A stretch of DNA of 64,000 nucleotides from Pseudomonas moraviensis (GTDB lineage Bacteria > Pseudomonadota > Gammaproteobacteria > Pseudomonadales > Pseudomonadaceae). The notes beneath the pieces are model-generated. The model did no database searches. It worked only from the letters and a program-made list of their open reading frames with translations, and had not been told where the DNA came from. Of the stretch, positions 1-11,093 are shown one piece after another. A program made the position numbers and the translations under genes. The DNA lies in contig NZ_LT629788.1 in NCBI RefSeq assembly GCF_900105805.1, forward strand, positions 1,054,001 to 1,118,000, written 5' to 3'. The stretch's first letter is position 1; each line of letters starts with the position of its first letter.

Positions 1-180
1 ATAGGGCGTCAGCTCGACGCGCACTTTGTCACCGGTAAGAATACGAATGTAGTTCTTGCGCATCTTGCCGGAAATATGCGCGGTTACGACGTGCCCATTT
101 TCCAACTCCACACGAAACATGGTGTTGGGCAGGGTGTCGACGACAGTGCCTTCCATTTCGAAGCTGTCTTCTTTCGACAT
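1..180 (-). CDS. infA: Translation initiation factor IF-1 (3' end beyond window)
   Basis: The first 60 codons of IF-1 read leftwards from the ATG at 180-178 and run off the window edge; about 12 C-terminal residues are missing. The protein begins [19 protein letters not shown] and continues with the OB-fold core ([20 protein letters not shown]), the classic S1-like fold that binds the ribosomal A site during initiation. It lies beside bpt and aat in the same orientation, the usual Pseudomonas arrangement. Identification is essentially certain from the near-invariant sequence. Confidence 0.97.
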
Positions 181-292
181 GCAGTAAAGCCCTCGGTATC
201 CAATGAATGGCCCGGTGCAACTGCGCCAGGCAAAAGCGGCGTGCATTGTGCCCGAAAAATGGGGTTTACGCCAAGGGGTTTAGGCCGTGGGT

Positions 293-1000
293 TTAGTTCA
301 GGACGACCCAGCGCTGATTGATCAGCAATTCAATGGGCCGATATTGCGTCTTGTAGTTCATCTTTTTGCAGTTCTTGATCCAGTAACCCAGGTACACCGC
401 CTCAAGGCCCAAGCGCTGGCTCTCGGCGATTTGCCAGAGGATCGCGTAACGACCGAGGCTGCGCCGTTCTTCGTTCGGTTCGTAGAAGGTGTACACCGCC
501 GACAGACCGTTTGGCAGCAGGTCGGTGACCGCCACCGCGAGCAGCCGTCCGTCGAGTCGGAACTCGTAGAAGCGCGAGAAGGGCAGATCACGTACCAGGA
601 ACGTCGAGAACTGATCACGGCTCGGCGGGTACATGTCGCCGTCGGCATGACGCTGTTCGATGTAGCGCTGGTACAGGTCGAAGTATTCTTCACTGAACTG
701 CGGTTTGACTGGCTGCACTTGCAAATCGGCGTTGCGTTTGTAGATTCGCTTTTGCTGGCGGTTGGCAATGAACTGGGCCGAAGGAATGCGCGCAGGCACG
801 CACGCATTGCAATTCTGGCAATGCGGCCGGTACAGGTGATCGCCGCTGCGACGAAAGCCCATTTCCGACAGATCTGCGTAGACGTGCACATCCATGGGCT
901 GACTCGGGTCGAGAAACAGCGTCGTGGCCTGCTCCTCGGGCAGATAACTGCAAGAGTGGGGCTGAGTGGCATAGAACTTCAAACGCGCCAACTCGGTCAT
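293..1000 (-). CDS. bpt: Aspartate/glutamate leucyltransferase (bacterial Ate1/Bpt)
   Basis: A 235-residue protein of the bacterial arginyl/leucyl-tRNA-protein transferase family. It moves leucine from Leu-tRNA to proteins with N-terminal Asp or Glu, marking them for ClpS/ClpAP. Seen in the sequence: an N-terminal Cys motif ([19 protein letters not shown]), the second Cys cluster [13 protein letters not shown] near residue 65, and the C-terminal GNAT-like half with [15 protein letters not shown]. Length is normal for the family. It lies between aat and infA on the same strand, so both N-end-rule transferases sit together. The ATG at 1000 gives the expected N-terminus [20 protein letters not shown]. 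Confidence 0.95.
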   Translation of the reverse strand: MTELARLKFYATQPHSCSYLPEEQATTLFLDPSQPMDVHVYADLSEMGFRRSGDHLYRPHCQNCNACVPARIPSAQFIANRQQKRIYKRNADLQVQPVKPQFSEEYFDLYQRYIEQRHADGDMYPPSRDQFSTFLVRDLPFSRFYEFRLDGRLLAVAVTDLLPNGLSAVYTFYEPNEERRSLGRYAILWQIAESQRLGLEAVYLGYWIKNCKKMNYKTQYRPIELLINQRWVVLN

Positions 1001-1058
1001 GAATCAACCCTCGGGATAAGCTGGTGGATTAAGTGTAAGCCACCTGCGCAAAAGTCGC

Positions 1059-1739
1059 TCAGCAAACCCATGTCGCCGAATTCGGTTGATCGAGATGGCG
1101 CTGCAGATAGTCGGCGAATTCCCTGCGCGGAATCGACCGTGCACCGAGGCTGTGAAGGTGATCGGTCGGCATCTGGCAGTCGATCAGGACAAAGCCGGCG
1201 GCTTTCAAATGCTGCACCAGGGTGGCGAAGCCGTACTTGGAAGCGTTGTCGGCGCGGCTGAACATCGACTCGCCGAAAAACAATCGACCCATCGCCAGGC
1301 CATACAGGCCGCCAACCAGTTGTCCATCGGCCCAGACTTCAACCGAGTGAGCGAAACCGCGCCGATGCAGTTCGACGTAGGCATCCTGCATGGCTTCAGT
1401 GATCCAGGTGCCATCGGCGTAATCACGAGGCGCAGCGCAGGCCTGGATGACGGCGGCGAAATCCTGATCGAAGGTCACTTGATAGCGTTGCTTGCGCAGC
1501 AACTTGCCGAGACTGCGCGAGACGTGCAGTTCGTCGGGAAACAGCACGGTGCGCGGATCCGGCGACCACCAGAGAATCGGTTGGCCCTCGGAGAACCAGG
1601 GAAAACAGCCGTGGCGATAGGCCTGGATCAGCCGGTCAGCGGAGAGATCGCCACCGGCGGCGAGCAGTCCGTTTGGCTCGCGCATGGCTTTTTCCAGGGG
1701 CGGAAAGGTCAGGGAATTACGTTGTAACCAAGTCAGCAT
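1059..1739 (-). CDS. aat: Leucyl/phenylalanyl-tRNA--protein transferase
   Basis: A 226-residue cytosolic enzyme that adds Leu or Phe from aminoacyl-tRNA to N-terminal Arg or Lys, creating an N-degron. Family signatures are visible: [20 protein letters not shown] and [20 protein letters not shown] in the N-terminal part, then [19 protein letters not shown] and the C-terminal [17 protein letters not shown]. It lies 58 bp upstream of bpt and is probably co-transcribed with it. The start at 1739 gives the family-typical N-terminus [19 protein letters not shown]. In other pseudomonads I recall trxB next to this gene; no trxB is present here. Confidence 0.96.
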   Translation of the reverse strand: MLTWLQRNSLTFPPLEKAMREPNGLLAAGGDLSADRLIQAYRHGCFPWFSEGQPILWWSPDPRTVLFPDELHVSRSLGKLLRKQRYQVTFDQDFAAVIQACAAPRDYADGTWITEAMQDAYVELHRRGFAHSVEVWADGQLVGGLYGLAMGRLFFGESMFSRADNASKYGFATLVQHLKAAGFVLIDCQMPTDHLHSLGARSIPRREFADYLQRHLDQPNSATWVC

Positions 1740-2261
1740 GGCATCCAGGCTTGCAGAAGGGGAGGGCGATCAGGAGGGCGCGCAGCCCCGCGAAAGAGTT
1801 TGCCGCGAAACGACGCCGATGTCCTGCACAGATGTCGGGGGCGATGACTGTCGAGCTGCAACTTGATGTGTCGCCCGTGGTCGTAAGCGTCACCGTATCG
1901 ATGCCTGCTTAGCATTTCTGTCCGCCATATCTGACCAGCCTCGCTACGTTCATCAAATACAGCTCATAAGCCTTTGTCACGCAAGACAATGCATGCTCCA
2001 ATTGCAACGCGATTCCCATGCGTTTGGCTATGCTCAAGGCTGAGCGCTCAAGCATGGCGTCGGGCGCACAAACCCGTACAATGCCGGGTTGTGACGGGCT
2101 TTTCGCTGTGCGGAGTGTTTATGGCTGTGTTTATAAAACCAGTGGCACAGTGTTAAAAGTAGTCTCAGTTGAGCTTTTCACCTTTTTACCTGCCTGGATC
2201 GGGCAGTTTTTTATCGTCATTCAATAGATGGACGCGCCTCGGGCGCAGGAAAAGAAGCGTT
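1740..2261. other. Intergenic region between aat and ftsK
   Basis: About 520 bp between divergently transcribed aat and ftsK with no convincing gene. It must hold the promoters of both. I see no trxB coding sequence. The most gene-like reading is a 48-codon minus-strand ORF at 1909-2055 (begins MLERSALSIAKRMGIAL), but it lacks a Shine-Dalgarno sequence and I do not recognise it. An ATG at 2169 in frame with ftsK would add 31 residues rich in Arg, Ser and Phe that do not look like an FtsK N-terminus. Confidence 0.4.
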
Positions 2262-4670
2262 TTGAAGAAGACCACCGAAGCACCCAAAACAGTCGTTCCG
2301 CTCTGGCGCCAACAGCTGCACTACCGGCTCAAGGAAGGTGCATTGATCGCCATTGGCGCCTTGTGCCTGTTCCTGATGATGGCTTTGCTGACTTACGGCA
2401 AGGACGATCCGGGCTGGAGTCATAACAGCAAGATCGACGACGTGCAGAACTTCGGCGGTCCGGCAGGCTCGTACAGCGCCGATATCCTGTTCATGGTGCT
2501 CGGTTACTTCGCCTATATCTTTCCGTTGCTGCTGGCGGTCAAGGCGTACCAGATCTTCCGTCAACGCCACGAACCCTGGCAGTGGAGCGGCTGGCTATTC
2601 TCCTGGCGCCTGATCGGTCTGGTGTTCCTGGTGCTTTCCGGTGCTGCGCTGGCGCACATTCATTTCCATGCCGCGACCGGTCTGCCGGCCGGCGCTGGCG
2701 GGGCCTTGGGCGAAAGCCTTGGCGATCTGGCGAAAAATGCGCTGAACATTCAGGGCAGTACGCTGCTGTTCATCGCTCTGTTCCTCTTCGGCCTGACCGT
2801 ATTTACCGACCTGTCGTGGTTCAAGGTGATGGATGTCACCGGCAAGATCACCCTTGATCTGTTCGAACTGTTCCAGGGCGCGCTCAACCGCTGGTGGTCG
2901 GCGCGCACCGAGCGCAAGCAACTGGTGGCGCAACTGCGTGAGGTCGATGACCGCGTACATGATGTGGTCGCACCCACTGTCACCGACAAGCGTGAGCAGG
3001 CCAAGGTCAAGGAGCGCCTGATCGAGCGCGAGCAAGCGCTGAGCAAGCACATGTCCGATCGCGAGAAGCAGGTGCCTCCGGTCATCTCGCCGGCACCGGC
3101 CAAGGCGCCAGAGCCGAGCAAGCGCGTGCAGAAAGAGAAACAGGCGCCGTTGTTCGTCGACAGCGCGGTGGAAGGCACCTTGCCGCCGATCTCGATTCTT
3201 GATCCTGCGGAAAAGAAACAACTCAACTATTCGCCTGAGTCGCTGGCAGCCGTCGGCCACTTGCTGGAAATCAAGCTCAAGGAATTCGGTGTCGAAGTCA
3301 CGGTGGATTCGATTCATCCGGGCCCGGTGATTACCCGTTACGAGATCCAGCCTGCCGCTGGGGTAAAAGTCAGCCGCATCGCCAACCTGGCGAAAGACCT
3401 TGCACGCTCCCTGGCGGTGACCAGTGTGCGGGTGGTCGAGGTGATTCCGGGCAAGACCACCGTCGGTATCGAAATTCCCAACGAAGACCGTCAGATCGTG
3501 CGCTTCTCCGAAGTGCTGTCGACGCCCGAGTACGACAATTTCAAATCGCCGGTCACCCTGGCGCTCGGTCACGATATCGGCGGCAAGCCGGTCATCACTG
3601 ACCTGGCGAAGATGCCGCACCTTTTGGTGGCCGGTACCACCGGTTCCGGCAAGTCCGTGGGCGTGAACGCGATGATCCTGTCGATCCTGTTCAAGTCCGG
3701 CCCGGACGACGCCAAGCTCATCATGATCGACCCGAAAATGCTCGAGCTGTCGATCTACGAAGGCATTCCGCATTTGTTGTGCCCGGTGGTGACCGACATG
3801 AAGGACGCCGCCAACGCCTTGCGCTGGAGCGTTGCCGAGATGGAGCGGCGCTACAAGCTGATGGCGAAGATGGGCGTGCGTAACCTGTCCGGCTTCAACG
3901 CCAAGGTCAAGGAAGCCCAGGATGCAGGCGAGCCGTTGAGCGATCCGCTGTACAAGCGTGAAAGCATTCACGACGAAGCGCCGCTGCTGCAGAAACTGCC
4001 GACCATTGTCGTGGTGGTCGACGAATTTGCCGACATGATGATGATCGTCGGCAAGAAGGTTGAAGAACTGATCGCGCGTATCGCGCAGAAGGCGCGTGCG
4101 GCGGGCATCCACTTGATCCTCGCAACCCAGCGTCCTTCGGTGGACGTGATCACCGGTCTGATCAAGGCCAACATCCCGACTCGCATGGCGTTCCAGGTGT
4201 CGAGCAAGATCGACTCGCGGACCATCATCGACCAGGGTGGCGCCGAGCAACTGCTGGGTCACGGTGACATGCTCTACATGCCGCCGGGTACCAGTTTGCC
4301 GATCCGGGTGCACGGCGCGTTCGTCTCCGACGATGAGGTTCACCGTGTGGTCGAGGCGTGGAAACTGCGCGGCGCGCCGGAATACAACGACGACATCCTA
4401 AACGGTGTCGAAGAGGCGGGCAGCGGCTTTGAAGGCAGTAGCGGTGGTGGCGACGGTGATGATCCGGAAGCCGACGCGCTGTATGACGAAGCGGTGCAGT
4501 TCGTCCTCGAAAGCCGTCGCGCGTCGATTTCCGCTGTTCAGCGCAAGCTGAAGATCGGCTACAACCGCGCCGCGCGGATGATCGAGGCGATGGAAATGGC
4601 CGGTGTCGTCACGTCAATGAACACCAACGGTTCGCGTGAAGTCCTGGCCCCGGGCCCGGTACGCGACTGA
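2262..4670 (+). CDS. ftsK: DNA translocase FtsK
   Basis: A septal DNA pump that segregates chromosome dimers with XerCD. I chose the TTG at 2262: it is preceded by AGGA and gives [19 protein letters not shown], about 802 residues, as in other Pseudomonas FtsK; an in-frame ATG at 2169 is possible but less likely. Four hydrophobic segments occupy roughly residues 25-200, followed by a charged linker. The RecA-like motor has Walker A GTTGSGKS near residue 457 and Walker [13 protein letters not shown]. The C-terminal gamma winged helix ([20 protein letters not shown]) reads KOPS/FRS sites. It is followed by a GC-rich hairpin and lolA. Confidence 0.96.
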   Translation: MKKTTEAPKTVVPLWRQQLHYRLKEGALIAIGALCLFLMMALLTYGKDDPGWSHNSKIDDVQNFGGPAGSYSADILFMVLGYFAYIFPLLLAVKAYQIFRQRHEPWQWSGWLFSWRLIGLVFLVLSGAALAHIHFHAATGLPAGAGGALGESLGDLAKNALNIQGSTLLFIALFLFGLTVFTDLSWFKVMDVTGKITLDLFELFQGALNRWWSARTERKQLVAQLREVDDRVHDVVAPTVTDKREQAKVKERLIEREQALSKHMSDREKQVPPVISPAPAKAPEPSKRVQKEKQAPLFVDSAVEGTLPPISILDPAEKKQLNYSPESLAAVGHLLEIKLKEFGVEVTVDSIHPGPVITRYEIQPAAGVKVSRIANLAKDLARSLAVTSVRVVEVIPGKTTVGIEIPNEDRQIVRFSEVLSTPEYDNFKSPVTLALGHDIGGKPVITDLAKMPHLLVAGTTGSGKSVGVNAMILSILFKSGPDDAKLIMIDPKMLELSIYEGIPHLLCPVVTDMKDAANALRWSVAEMERRYKLMAKMGVRNLSGFNAKVKEAQDAGEPLSDPLYKRESIHDEAPLLQKLPTIVVVVDEFADMMMIVGKKVEELIARIAQKARAAGIHLILATQRPSVDVITGLIKANIPTRMAFQVSSKIDSRTIIDQGGAEQLLGHGDMLYMPPGTSLPIRVHGAFVSDDEVHRVVEAWKLRGAPEYNDDILNGVEEAGSGFEGSSGGGDGDDPEADALYDEAVQFVLESRRASISAVQRKLKIGYNRAARMIEAMEMAGVVTSMNTNGSREVLAPGPVRD

Positions 4671-4683
4671 AACGCAATGACTC

Positions 4684-4713
4684 GGGCGGCGCAATGACGC
4701 GCCGCCCGCTTTC
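4684..4713 (+). terminator. Hairpin between ftsK and lolA
   Basis: A perfect 9-bp stem (GGGCGGCGC at 4684-4692 and GCGCCGCCC at 4699-4707, 6-nt loop) is followed by CTTTCCC. The T-run is weak, so it may attenuate rather than fully stop ftsK transcription before lolA, or act as an mRNA-stabilising stem. Confidence 0.5.
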
Positions 4714-4735
4714 CCACGTATTCAAGAGGACTCCA

Positions 4736-5356
4736 ATGCGCCTTATCCGCATGCTATTGCCAGTACTGGCGCTGACCACGCTCACGGCCCACGCCGATGA
4801 AAAGGACGTGGCGCGCCTGACTCAATTGCTGGAAACATCGAAAACCCTGTCGGCAAATTTTTCCCAGTTGACCCTCGACGGCGGCGGTACGCAGTTGCAG
4901 GAAACCACCGGCAACATGACCCTGCAGCGTCCGGGCCTGTTCTACTGGCACACCAACGCGCCGGCCGAGCAGACCATGGTCTCCGATGGCAAGAAAGTCA
5001 CCCTGTGGGACCCGGACCTGGAACAGGCAACCATCAAGAAGCTCGACGAGCGTCTGACCCAGACCCCGGCGCTGCTGCTGTCCGGTGATGTCTCGAAGAT
5101 CAGCCAGAGCTTCGATATCAGCGCGAAAGAGGCGGGCGGTGTGATCGACTTCACCCTCAAGCCGAAGACCAAGGACACCCTCTTCGACAATCTGCGCCTG
5201 TCATTCCGCAACGGTCTGCTCAATGACATGCAACTGATCGACAGCGTCGGCCAGCGCACCAATATCCTGTTTACCGGGGTCAAGGCCAACGAAGCGGTGC
5301 CGGCATCCAAATTCAAATTCGACATTCCCAAGGGTGCTGACGTCATCCAGGAATAA
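4736..5356 (+). CDS. lolA: Outer-membrane lipoprotein carrier protein LolA
   Basis: A periplasmic chaperone that takes lipoproteins from LolCDE to LolB. The ATG at 4736 follows AAGAGGA and gives 206 residues with a clear signal peptide ([20 protein letters not shown], cleavage after AHA). The mature part has the LolA pattern: [20 protein letters not shown] near the start and [18 protein letters not shown] in the middle, ending in [13 protein letters not shown]. An in-frame ATG at 4694 would fall inside the upstream hairpin and spoil the signal peptide. Its place between ftsK and rarA is conserved in Pseudomonas. Confidence 0.95.
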   Translation: MRLIRMLLPVLALTTLTAHADEKDVARLTQLLETSKTLSANFSQLTLDGGGTQLQETTGNMTLQRPGLFYWHTNAPAEQTMVSDGKKVTLWDPDLEQATIKKLDERLTQTPALLLSGDVSKISQSFDISAKEAGGVIDFTLKPKTKDTLFDNLRLSFRNGLLNDMQLIDSVGQRTNILFTGVKANEAVPASKFKFDIPKGADVIQE

Positions 5357-5381
5357 ACGCCAGGTTCCGTGTCGGAGCTAT

Positions 5382-5485
5382 TGTGGCGAGGGAGCTTGCT
5401 CCCGCTGGACTGCGCAGCAGGCCCCGCTTCTGAATGAAGAGCGGGGCTGCTTCGCGCCCCGACGGGAGCAAGCTCTCTCGCCACA
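5382..5485. repeat. REP-type inverted repeat between lolA and rarA
   Basis: TGTGGCGAGGGAGCTTGCTC at 5382 pairs with its near-complement ending in CTCTCGCCACA at 5485. A second hairpin (GCAGGCCCCGCT / AGCGGGGCTGC) sits inside the loop. This is a repeat family of fluorescens-group pseudomonads different from the GTAGGAGTGAGCC family seen elsewhere in the window. It may stabilise or end the lolA transcript. Confidence 0.8.
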
Positions 5486-5518
5486 GGTTTAAAAAATCAG
5501 AGGTTTCAACGCTACGTG

Positions 5519-6841
5519 ATGGATCTGTTTCGCAGTGCACCGATTGCCCAACCCTTGGCCGCGCGTCTGCGTGCGGCCAATCTGGATGAGTACGTCGGTC
5601 AGGAACACGTGCTCGCTCGCGGCAAGCCTCTGCGTGAGGCGCTGGAGCAGGGCGCGCTGCATTCGATGATCTTCTGGGGCCCACCGGGCGTGGGTAAGAC
5701 CACCCTGGCGCGGTTGCTCGCGGAAGTCTCCGATGCGCACTTTGAAACCGTCTCGGCGGTACTCGCCGGGGTCAAGGAGATCCGTCAGGCGGTTGAGATC
5801 GCCAAGCAGCAGGCCGGCCAGTACGGCAAGCGCACGATCCTGTTTGTCGACGAAGTGCACCGCTTCAACAAGTCGCAGCAGGACGCCTTTCTGCCGTACG
5901 TTGAAGACGGCACGCTGATCTTCATCGGCGCCACCACCGAAAACCCTTCTTTCGAACTGAACAACGCATTGTTGTCGCGTGCCCGGGTCTATGTGTTGAA
6001 AAGCCTCGACGAAGCGGCGTTGCGCAAGCTGGTGCACCGCGCACTGACCGAAGAGCGCGGGTTGGGCAAGCGCAACCTGACGCTGAGCGATGAAGGTTTT
6101 CAGATGCTGCTGTCCGCCGCCGATGGCGATGGCCGGCGTCTGCTCAATCTGCTGGAGAACGCCTCCGATCTGGCCGAAGACAACAGCGAGATCGGCACCG
6201 AGTTGCTGCAAAGCCTGCTCGGCGACACCCGTCGGCGTTTCGACAAGGGTGGCGAAGCGTTTTACGACCAGATATCGGCGCTGCACAAATCAGTGCGCGG
6301 CTCCAATCCCGACGGCGCGCTGTACTGGTTTGCGCGGATGATCGACGGCGGTTGCGATCCGCTGTATCTGGCGCGGCGCGTGGTGCGCATGGCCAGCGAA
6401 GACATTGGCAATGCCGACCCGCGTGCGCTGAGCCTGTGCCTGGCGGCATGGGAGGTGCAGGAGCGTCTTGGCAGCCCGGAAGGCGAATTGGCAGTGGCCC
6501 AGGCCATCACCTATCTGGCCTGCGCACCGAAAAGCAATGCGGTGTACATGGGTTTCAAGACCGCCCTGCGCGCAGCGGCCGAAAACGGCTCCCTGGAAGT
6601 GCCGCTGCACCTGCGCAATGCTCCAACCAAGCTGATGAAGCAGTTGGGTTATGGCGACGAGTACCGCTATGCCCACGATGAGCCGGACGCTTATGCCGCC
6701 GGCGAAGACTATTTTCCGGAAGAACTCGAGCCGATTCCGTTCTATCAGCCAGTGCCCCGTGGCCTGGAGTTGAAGATCGGCGAGAAGCTCAATCACCTCG
6801 CTCAACTCGATCGTCTGAGCCCTCGGCAGCGGAGAAAGTAG
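5519..6841 (+). CDS. rarA: Replication-associated recombination protein A (AAA+ ATPase)
   Basis: A clamp-loader-like AAA+ ATPase (MgsA/RarA, Mgs1/WRNIP1 family) acting at stalled replication forks. About 440 residues. Walker A is [16 protein letters not shown] (near residue 52), Walker B is [16 protein letters not shown], sensor 1 lies in [12 protein letters not shown], and the C-terminal tetramerisation region carries [20 protein letters not shown]. The ATG at 5519 gives [19 protein letters not shown]; a GTG one codon upstream is also possible. Its stop codon overlaps the crcB start by one base, indicating translational coupling. Confidence 0.95.
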   Translation: MDLFRSAPIAQPLAARLRAANLDEYVGQEHVLARGKPLREALEQGALHSMIFWGPPGVGKTTLARLLAEVSDAHFETVSAVLAGVKEIRQAVEIAKQQAGQYGKRTILFVDEVHRFNKSQQDAFLPYVEDGTLIFIGATTENPSFELNNALLSRARVYVLKSLDEAALRKLVHRALTEERGLGKRNLTLSDEGFQMLLSAADGDGRRLLNLLENASDLAEDNSEIGTELLQSLLGDTRRRFDKGGEAFYDQISALHKSVRGSNPDGALYWFARMIDGGCDPLYLARRVVRMASEDIGNADPRALSLCLAAWEVQERLGSPEGELAVAQAITYLACAPKSNAVYMGFKTALRAAAENGSLEVPLHLRNAPTKLMKQLGYGDEYRYAHDEPDAYAAGEDYFPEELEPIPFYQPVPRGLELKIGEKLNHLAQLDRLSPRQRRK

Positions 6842-7215
6842 TGGTCCAATTGATCATCGCAGTGTCGGTCGGCGGCGTCGCTGGCACATTGTTGCGCTTC
6901 GCCACCGGCAATTGGGTCAGCGCCAATTGGCCGCGGCACTTCTATACCGCGACGCTGGCCGTTAATATCGTGGGCTGCCTGTTGATTGGCGTGTTGTATG
7001 GCCTGTTTTTGATACGCCCGGAAGTGCCGATCGAGGTGCGTGCCGGGTTGATGGTCGGCTTCCTCGGGGGGCTGACGACTTTTTCATCCTTTTCACTGGA
7101 TACGGTGCGCCTGCTGGAAAGCGGGCAAGTGTTGCTGGCCCTCGGCTATGCGGCACTGAGCGTATTCGGCGGGCTGCTCGCAACATGGGCTGGCCTGTCC
7201 CTGACCAAACTTTGA
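6841..7215 (+). CDS. crcB: Fluoride ion channel CrcB (Fluc)
   Basis: A 124-residue four-helix membrane protein that exports fluoride as an antiparallel dimer. It starts at GTG 6841, whose G is the last base of the rarA stop. Family signatures are present: [15 protein letters not shown] near the N-terminus, [17 protein letters not shown], and the pore motif [16 protein letters not shown]. No fluoride riboswitch is recognisable before it, as expected for a gene embedded in a housekeeping run; it probably depends on rarA transcription. serS starts 15 bp downstream. Confidence 0.94.
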   Translation: MVQLIIAVSVGGVAGTLLRFATGNWVSANWPRHFYTATLAVNIVGCLLIGVLYGLFLIRPEVPIEVRAGLMVGFLGGLTTFSSFSLDTVRLLESGQVLLALGYAALSVFGGLLATWAGLSLTKL

Positions 7216-7218
7216 TAA

Positions 7219-8511
<1,293 letters not shown>

Positions 8512-9906
8512 ATGAAATATCTGCCGCTGTTTCACAACCTGCGCGGCAGTCGTGTGTTGGTCGTCGGTGGGGGGGAAATTGCCTTGCGCAAATCCCGCCT
8601 GCTGGCCGATGCCGGTGCGCTGCTGCGGGTGGTCGCACCTGAAATCGAAACGCAACTGGCCGAACTGGTCGCTGGCAGCGGCGGTGAATGCCTGTTGCGC
8701 GGCTACGTCGAGACGGATCTGGACGGTTGCGGGCTGATCATTGCCGCCACCGACGACGAAACGCTGAATGCGCAAGTCTCTACCGATGCGCATCGGCGTT
8801 GCGTGCCGGTCAACGTGGTCGATGCGCCTGCCCTGTGCAGCGTGATCTTCCCGGCGATCGTCGATCGCTCGCCGTTGATCATCGCCGTCTCCAGCGGCGG
8901 CGATGCGCCGGTACTGGCGCGTCTGATCCGCGCCAAGATTGAAACCTGGATTCCCTCCACTTACGGTCAGTTGGCTGGGCTGGCTGCACGTTTCCGCCAT
9001 CAGGTGAAAAACCTGTTTCCGGATGTGCAGCAGCGTCGTGGCTTCTGGGAAGACGTGTTTCAGGGCCCGATCGCCGATCGGCAACTGGCCGGGCAGGGCG
9101 CTGAAGCCGAGCGTCTGTTGCAGGCGAAGGTGGATGGCGAGCCTATGGTCACCACTGGTGAGGTTTATCTGGTCGGTGCCGGCCCGGGTGATCCGGATCT
9201 GTTGACCTTTCGCGCACTGCGTCTGATGCAGCAAGCCGACGTGGTGCTCTACGATCGTCTGGTGGCACCGGCGATTCTGGAATTGTGCCGTCGCGATGCC
9301 GAGCGGGTGTATGTCGGCAAGCGTCGTTCCGAACATGCGGTGCCGCAGGACCAGATCAACCAGCAACTGGTCGATTTGGCCAAGGCCGGCAAGCGCGTGG
9401 TGCGGTTGAAGGGCGGCGATCCGTTTATCTTCGGCCGCGGTGGTGAGGAGATTGAAGAACTCGCCGCTCACGGCATCCCGTTCCAGGTGGTACCCGGGAT
9501 CACGGCGGCCAGCGGTTGCGCGGCCTACGCGGGGATTCCGCTGACCCATCGCGACCACGCGCAGTCCGTGCGGTTTGTCACTGGGCACTTGAAGGATGGT
9601 TCCACCGATCTGCCATGGGCTGACCTGGTGGCCCCGGCGCAGACGCTGGTGTTCTACATGGGCCTGGTGGGGTTGCCGGTCATCTGCGAGCAGTTGATCA
9701 GACACGGCCGCGCAGCTGAAACTCCGGCGGCGTTGATTCAGCAGGGCACCACGATCAATCAGCGGGTCTTTACCGGCACGCTGGCCGACTTGCCGCGATT
9801 GGTGGCGGAGCATGAAGTGCATGCGCCGACATTGGTAATCGTCGGTGAAGTGGTGCAACTGCGCGAGAAACTGGCGTGGTTCGAAGGGGCGCAGGCGCAA
9901 ATCTGA
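8512..9906 (+). CDS. cysG: Siroheme synthase (trifunctional CysG)
   Basis: A 464-residue fusion that makes siroheme from uroporphyrinogen III. The N-terminal part (residues 1-~150) is the NAD-dependent precorrin-2 dehydrogenase/ferrochelatase, with the Rossmann motif [17 protein letters not shown]. From residue ~216 comes the SAM-dependent uroporphyrinogen III methyltransferase: [38 protein letters not shown] and [20 protein letters not shown]. Siroheme serves sulfite and nitrite reductases. It follows serS with no gap and ends before a REP hairpin that probably terminates the run. Confidence 0.96.
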   Translation: MKYLPLFHNLRGSRVLVVGGGEIALRKSRLLADAGALLRVVAPEIETQLAELVAGSGGECLLRGYVETDLDGCGLIIAATDDETLNAQVSTDAHRRCVPVNVVDAPALCSVIFPAIVDRSPLIIAVSSGGDAPVLARLIRAKIETWIPSTYGQLAGLAARFRHQVKNLFPDVQQRRGFWEDVFQGPIADRQLAGQGAEAERLLQAKVDGEPMVTTGEVYLVGAGPGDPDLLTFRALRLMQQADVVLYDRLVAPAILELCRRDAERVYVGKRRSEHAVPQDQINQQLVDLAKAGKRVVRLKGGDPFIFGRGGEEIEELAAHGIPFQVVPGITAASGCAAYAGIPLTHRDHAQSVRFVTGHLKDGSTDLPWADLVAPAQTLVFYMGLVGLPVICEQLIRHGRAAETPAALIQQGTTINQRVFTGTLADLPRLVAEHEVHAPTLVIVGEVVQLREKLAWFEGAQAQI

Positions 9907-9909
9907 GTC

Positions 9910-9997
9910 AAAGCAAAAAGATCGCAGCCTTCGGCAGCTCCTACAGGGAACGCATTCTCATGTAGGCGCTGCCGAAGGCTGCGATCTTTTGCTTTTG
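9910..9997. repeat. REP-type inverted repeat after cysG
   Basis: AGCAAAAAGATCGCAGCCTT near 9912 is repeated in inverted form ending GCGATCTTTTGCTTTT near 9996, with CTTCGGCAGCTCCTAC inside. This is the GCCGAAGGCTGCGATCTTTT family seen also near 17123, 29190, 54651 and 63631. It lies between convergent cysG and yqjG and is well placed to end transcription from both sides. Confidence 0.85.
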
Positions 9998-10000
9998 TGG

Positions 10001-11002
10001 TTAGCCCCTGCGCCAAACCCCTTTCCCAATCAACCGCGCCCGATCATGCGCCATGCTGAAATCCTGCTCCGGCCCCTTCGGTACAACGCCCGTCGGGTTA
10101 ATCGTCTTGTGACTGCCGTAGTAGTGATGCTTGATGTGCTGAAAATCCACTGTATCGGCAATCCCCGGCCACTGATACATCTCACGCAGCCAGTTCGACA
10201 GGTTCGGGTAATCGGCAATCCGCCGCAGGTTGCACTTGAAGTGGCCGTGATACACCGCGTCAAAGCGAATCATCGTGGTGAACAGACGCACATCGGCTTC
10301 GGTCAGGTATTCCCCGCTCAGGTAGCGATTGGCACCCAGCAGTTGCTCAAGATGATCCAGCTCGGCAAATACTTCATCGAATGCCTGTTCGTAGGCCTGC
10401 TGCGACGTGGCAAAACCGGCGCGGTAGACACCGTTGTTCACCGCTGGATAGATCCGTTCGTTCAGTGCATCGATCTCGTTGCGTAGCGGCTCTGGGTAAA
10501 AGTCCAGATCGTTGCCGGTGAGATCGTCGAACGCGCTGTTGAACATGCGGATGATTTCCGCTGATTCATTGCTGACGATGCGCTTGAGTTTCTTGTCCCA
10601 CAGCACTGGCACCGTCACACGCCCGGTGTAGTCAGGCGTGTCAGCGGTATAGCGCTGATGCATGAATTCGAAGCCGTCAAGCTTGTCACCGGTCGAGCCG
10701 AGCGTCGTGTCAAAGGTCCAGCCGTTTTCCAGCATCAGCCAGCTGACGACCGAAACGTCGATCATACTTTCCAGCCCTTTGAGTTTGCGCAGGATCAGCG
10801 TGCGATGCGCCCAAGGGCAGGCAAGGGAAACGTAGAGGTGGTAGCGCCCGGCTTCGGCCGCGAAACCGCCTTCGCCGCTGGGGCCGGGCTGGCCGTCGCT
10901 GGTTACCCAGTTGCGTCGCTGCGCTTGCTCGCGCTGGAATGCGCCGTCCTTGCTGCTTTCGTACCACTTGTCCTGCCAGTGGCCGTCGACGAGTAAACCC
11001 AT
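10001..11002 (-). CDS. yqjG: Glutathionyl-hydroquinone reductase (Xi-class GST)
   Basis: A cytosolic enzyme that uses glutathione to reduce glutathionyl-hydroquinones (YqjG/PcpF/ECM4 family). 333 residues from the ATG at 11002 (MGLLVDGHWQDKWYESSKDG); an upstream start would add seven unlikely residues. The thioredoxin-like domain holds the catalytic cysteine in YVSLACPWAHRTLILRKLKG, and the C-terminal helical domain has LTEADVRLFTTMIRFDAVYH. Family length is about 320-330. It appears to be a single-gene unit convergent with cysG. Confidence 0.92.
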   Translation of the reverse strand: MGLLVDGHWQDKWYESSKDGAFQREQAQRRNWVTSDGQPGPSGEGGFAAEAGRYHLYVSLACPWAHRTLILRKLKGLESMIDVSVVSWLMLENGWTFDTTLGSTGDKLDGFEFMHQRYTADTPDYTGRVTVPVLWDKKLKRIVSNESAEIIRMFNSAFDDLTGNDLDFYPEPLRNEIDALNERIYPAVNNGVYRAGFATSQQAYEQAFDEVFAELDHLEQLLGANRYLSGEYLTEADVRLFTTMIRFDAVYHGHFKCNLRRIADYPNLSNWLREMYQWPGIADTVDFQHIKHHYYGSHKTINPTGVVPKGPEQDFSMAHDRARLIGKGVWRRG

Positions 11003-11093
11003 GATCAAGACTCCCAAAACCAATATGCGTTGGAGTCGAGTCTATTCCGATGAGTTCGAACAAAAAGCGCAAAGATCGGGCGCTAATGATCGG

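Noticed and set aside
2100..2261. A LexA box before ftsK, as in E. coli
   Set aside because: No CTG-N10-CAG sequence was found; the nearest match has the wrong spacing.
2595..4343. A 582-codon minus-strand open frame opposite ftsK
   Set aside because: Composition is His/Arg/Gln-rich without recognisable domains, and the plus strand encodes FtsK with all motifs.
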